Source: a virus. Taken from it: 64,000 nt of DNA. Below the pieces are notes generated by a model that saw only the letters and a list, made by a program, of their open reading frames with translations, was not told where the DNA came from and ran no database searches. The stretch is from positions 46,396 through 110,395 of IMG/VR virus record IMGVR_UViG_3300046007_003718. One strand, given 5' to 3'. Shown piece after piece: positions 61,968 through 64,000 of this stretch; positions within the stretch are counted from its first letter, which is position 1; every line of letters starts with the position of its first letter. The translations under genes were made by a program, and so were the position numbers.

Positions 61968-63875
61968 TTAGTATTTCATTGCGTTAACATCATAATTTTC
62001 CTGCAAATGCTCAGGATTTGGATCATCTTCATCACGATCTATTGGATATTCATGAGCAATATCCGGTTGTGTATTAATTACCCTGCCGGAACCAAAGTCA
62101 TAAAAGGCTATTTGCTGCTCATTCTGAGCGAGCCTTAAAGCATCCATTTCGTTTGGAACAATTCTTACCAAGTCTAGGTACACTAAACCTTTACCATTTT
62201 TGGTGTCATTCCATGATCCGATCTTCACATCTGGATTCTTAGATAAAAATTTTGCATGTTCATTTTTAAATCTTTTCACATCATCTTCATCAAAATGTCT
62301 AATATCAATAGCAGTCCCGTGATCATTCAGTCCGACGCCAAAATCTTCCCCATCGAATCCTGAAAAATCAGAGTTCCAAGTGAAGCCTTGACCCTCTTTA
62401 AAAGTCTTACTCATTCCAGTATGAAAATCTGGATGCAGCGCGGCAAACTTATTTTTTGATGATATTTTATTTGCATATAGAGTATTCACGATATTCAACA
62501 ATTCTTGGCGATTATTTAAGGAAGGATGTTCAATGACTAAATCCATCAACTTTTTAATTACTTCTCCAACTTGTGGGCCAGCCGATATACCCAATACCTT
62601 GATAATATCATTTCCATTTATTGCAAGATCTTTTGGAGAAAAAACTGTTTGCGATGCTGTTTCGTTATCAACAAGATTTCTCATTTTGTCAACCATCATT
62701 CGTGTTGCTTGTTCATTTCCCTTACCCATATGATCTGCCTCTCTAAGATTGAGCAGATCGTTAGCAACTTCTGAGGAACCCGAATTATTAAGAAATTTTC
62801 TAGCGCCCTTTGGAGAATTAAAAGTAGGAAACATATGGTTGTTAATTAAATGTTTAACTCTAGAAATTCTATTTGCTGGATATCGCAGTTTTGACAAAAT
62901 TCCTTCTGCCATTTCTGCACCAACTTCATCATGATTAGCACCCTGTCCTTGCTCTCCCTTATAAAAATGTCCGACTCCGTTTTCATCTTCCCACATAGAA
63001 GATGGCTTGCCAATATCGTGCAGCAAAGCCGCCATACGAACATCTGTATCGTTAGTCAAGCCTGAAACGTTTTTCAATACATTCATAAGGTGAGTGCCAA
63101 GATCATGTTTATGGTAAGGATTTTTCTGATCAAAGCCAAACGTAGTATGCACTTCTGGCAAGAAATGCTTTAGCACACCAGTTTCTTGTCCAAGTTTAAT
63201 TGCTTCTGATGGATAGTTACCTGAAAGTATTTTCTCTAATTCCTGTCCAATAGTTTCCATTGGAGTATTTTTTAAATATGGGCCATGTAGCCTCATTTGC
63301 TCTCTTGTCTCTTCATCAGGCTGAAGACCATGCTTGCTCAATGCAGTTAACGCTCTCATTGTGCGAGAAGAATCATCTCGGAAAGAATTGGGGTGAACAG
63401 TTTTTAAAACGCCATTTTCAATATCTTTTAGACCGTCAAAGGGGTCAACAACTTTTCCAGTTTTTGCATTAACTGCAATTGCGTTAGCAGTAAAATCTCT
63501 TCTCTCTAAATCTTTCTCTACTGGAATAGATGAATCTGATTTTATTTGCCAATCTTTGTTACCTTCTCCAGTTTTTACTTCAATTCTAGGCAAAGCAATC
63601 TCTACTTCACTGCCTCCGTAATTAAATCTATAAACGGGAAATTGTTTGCCTGTTAGGGATAATTTTGCTTTTGGAACGCCTTTCAATACAGATTCTATGG
63701 TATCGCCGTTTACCTTAGCCATTAAATCAATATCTTTAGGCCTTTTACCGAGAACCACATCTCTTGGCGCTCCTCCAACTACATAAACTTCCCCAAAAGG
63801 AGAGAGACTGTCAACCGCCATCTTTGCAGCAGGATCATCATTTACTAATCTTAAAATATTTTCTGATAAATTCAT
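61968..63875 (-). CDS. cca: CCA-adding enzyme/poly(A) polymerase with C-terminal extension
   Basis: 635 residues. The class II nucleotidyltransferase head has VVGGAPRDVVLG (32-43), DID (48-50) and RRDFTANAIAV (125-135); an HD domain has LLHDIGK (284-290) preceded by HKHDLGTHLM. The enzyme adds CCA to tRNA 3' ends. The last about 160 residues form an extra domain (LSKNPDVKIGSWNDTKNGKGLVYLD in parts, ending QIAFYDFGSGR) of a kind I know from phage polyvalent or structural proteins. The gene lies in the virion/lysis region, far from the tRNA-like element. The ATG at 63875 overlaps the upstream stop. Confidence 0.85.
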   Translation of the reverse strand: MNLSENILRLVNDDPAAKMAVDSLSPFGEVYVVGGAPRDVVLGKRPKDIDLMAKVNGDTIESVLKGVPKAKLSLTGKQFPVYRFNYGGSEVEIALPRIEVKTGEGNKDWQIKSDSSIPVEKDLERRDFTANAIAVNAKTGKVVDPFDGLKDIENGVLKTVHPNSFRDDSSRTMRALTALSKHGLQPDEETREQMRLHGPYLKNTPMETIGQELEKILSGNYPSEAIKLGQETGVLKHFLPEVHTTFGFDQKNPYHKHDLGTHLMNVLKNVSGLTNDTDVRMAALLHDIGKPSSMWEDENGVGHFYKGEQGQGANHDEVGAEMAEGILSKLRYPANRISRVKHLINNHMFPTFNSPKGARKFLNNSGSSEVANDLLNLREADHMGKGNEQATRMMVDKMRNLVDNETASQTVFSPKDLAINGNDIIKVLGISAGPQVGEVIKKLMDLVIEHPSLNNRQELLNIVNTLYANKISSKNKFAALHPDFHTGMSKTFKEGQGFTWNSDFSGFDGEDFGVGLNDHGTAIDIRHFDEDDVKRFKNEHAKFLSKNPDVKIGSWNDTKNGKGLVYLDLVRIVPNEMDALRLAQNEQQIAFYDFGSGRVINTQPDIAHEYPIDRDEDDPNPEHLQENYDVNAMKY

Positions 63876-64000
63876 CAAGCAATCCTCTGGCCAATGTTTC
63901 TTAATCTGTCAAAAGTTCCATTATTGTCAAGAAATTTATAGATTATATTACCTTCACTGTAATCGCCATAAATTACTTGATCTTCTTTTCTTCTTTGCCT
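63875..64000 (-). CDS. Partial protein, C-terminal 41 residues only
   Basis: The end of a gene cut by the right edge, stopping at TGATG shared with the cca start. Residues shown are charged (RQRRKEDQVIYGDYSEGN) and end LRNIGQRIA. Not identifiable. Confidence 0.6.
   Translation of the reverse strand, partial: RQRRKEDQVIYGDYSEGNIIYKFLDNNGTFDRLRNIGQRIA

Noticed and set aside
1-64000. CRISPR arrays, insertion sequences, integrase and repressor
   Set aside because: No regularly spaced repeats, transposase, recombinase or typical repressor was found on either strand; the lack of an integrase is the main reason to call the phage lytic, but genes beyond the window are unknown.

Overview
This window is part of the genome of a large, probably strictly lytic tailed phage of an actinobacterium. 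The phage assignment rests on a large terminase subunit, a portal protein, tail-collar fibre proteins, holin and endolysin candidates, and a phage replication set (PolIII-type polymerase, DnaB-like helicase, DnaC-like loader, primase, RecA). The actinobacterial host is an inference from small proteins of types I know from actinobacteriophages: an SprT-like protease, a 59-residue DUF7417-like protein, a Cys-rich 'LSRYNP' zinc ribbon and a short protein ending in a 'GYYGWDV...SNDIEVE' pattern. Every supported gene is read from the minus strand, so transcription runs from high to low coordinates. I see no integrase, repressor, CRISPR array, insertion sequence or reverse transcriptase.

Region A (1-14.5 kb) holds about 46 very small genes in mini-operons. 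Most mini-operons are introduced by a sigma70-like promoter of the form TTGCAN, 16-18 bases, TATGCT. This looks like an early, host-takeover arm. Its first 2.5 kb are strikingly G+C-rich, and the base composition falls step by step to about 14.5 kb, where promoter spacing and composition change. The most unusual part of the window lies at 9.1-9.5 kb. There a complete hammerhead ribozyme (9445-9497) overlaps the end of a small gene. It is followed by about 250 bases of structured non-coding sequence and then by a 94-base tRNA-like cloverleaf (9108-9201). The anticodon arm of that cloverleaf is replaced by a long bulged rod with no normal anticodon loop.

Region B (14.5-31 kb) carries ThyX, a deoxynucleotide kinase, a metallophosphoesterase with an HTH region, the portal, two very large mosaic proteins, the large terminase, a candidate small terminase and a sigma-region-4-like protein. 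Region C (31-43.7 kb) is the replication and recombination block: RuvC, a Cas4/RecB-like nuclease, an Hjc-like nuclease, RecA, DNA polymerase III alpha, RNase HI, a candidate ssDNA-binding protein, primase, helicase, helicase loader and small zinc proteins. Genes in B and C are packed with ATGA/TAATG overlaps.

Region D (43.7-64 kb) carries virion and lysis genes: a 1024-residue mosaic protein, a repetitive acidic fibre, two tandemly triplicated fibre families (six genes sharing a central module), a tail-fibre chaperone-like protein, small beta-rich virion proteins, a protein with a helix-hairpin-helix DNA-glycosylase-like motif, holin candidates around a CHAP endolysin, a SWIM-finger protein and a CCA-adding enzyme with an extra C-terminal domain. 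Major capsid, prohead protease and tape measure genes are not in the window and presumably lie beyond 64 kb. The phage CCA-adding enzyme could mature the tRNA-like RNA, which does not encode its own CCA; that link is inference.
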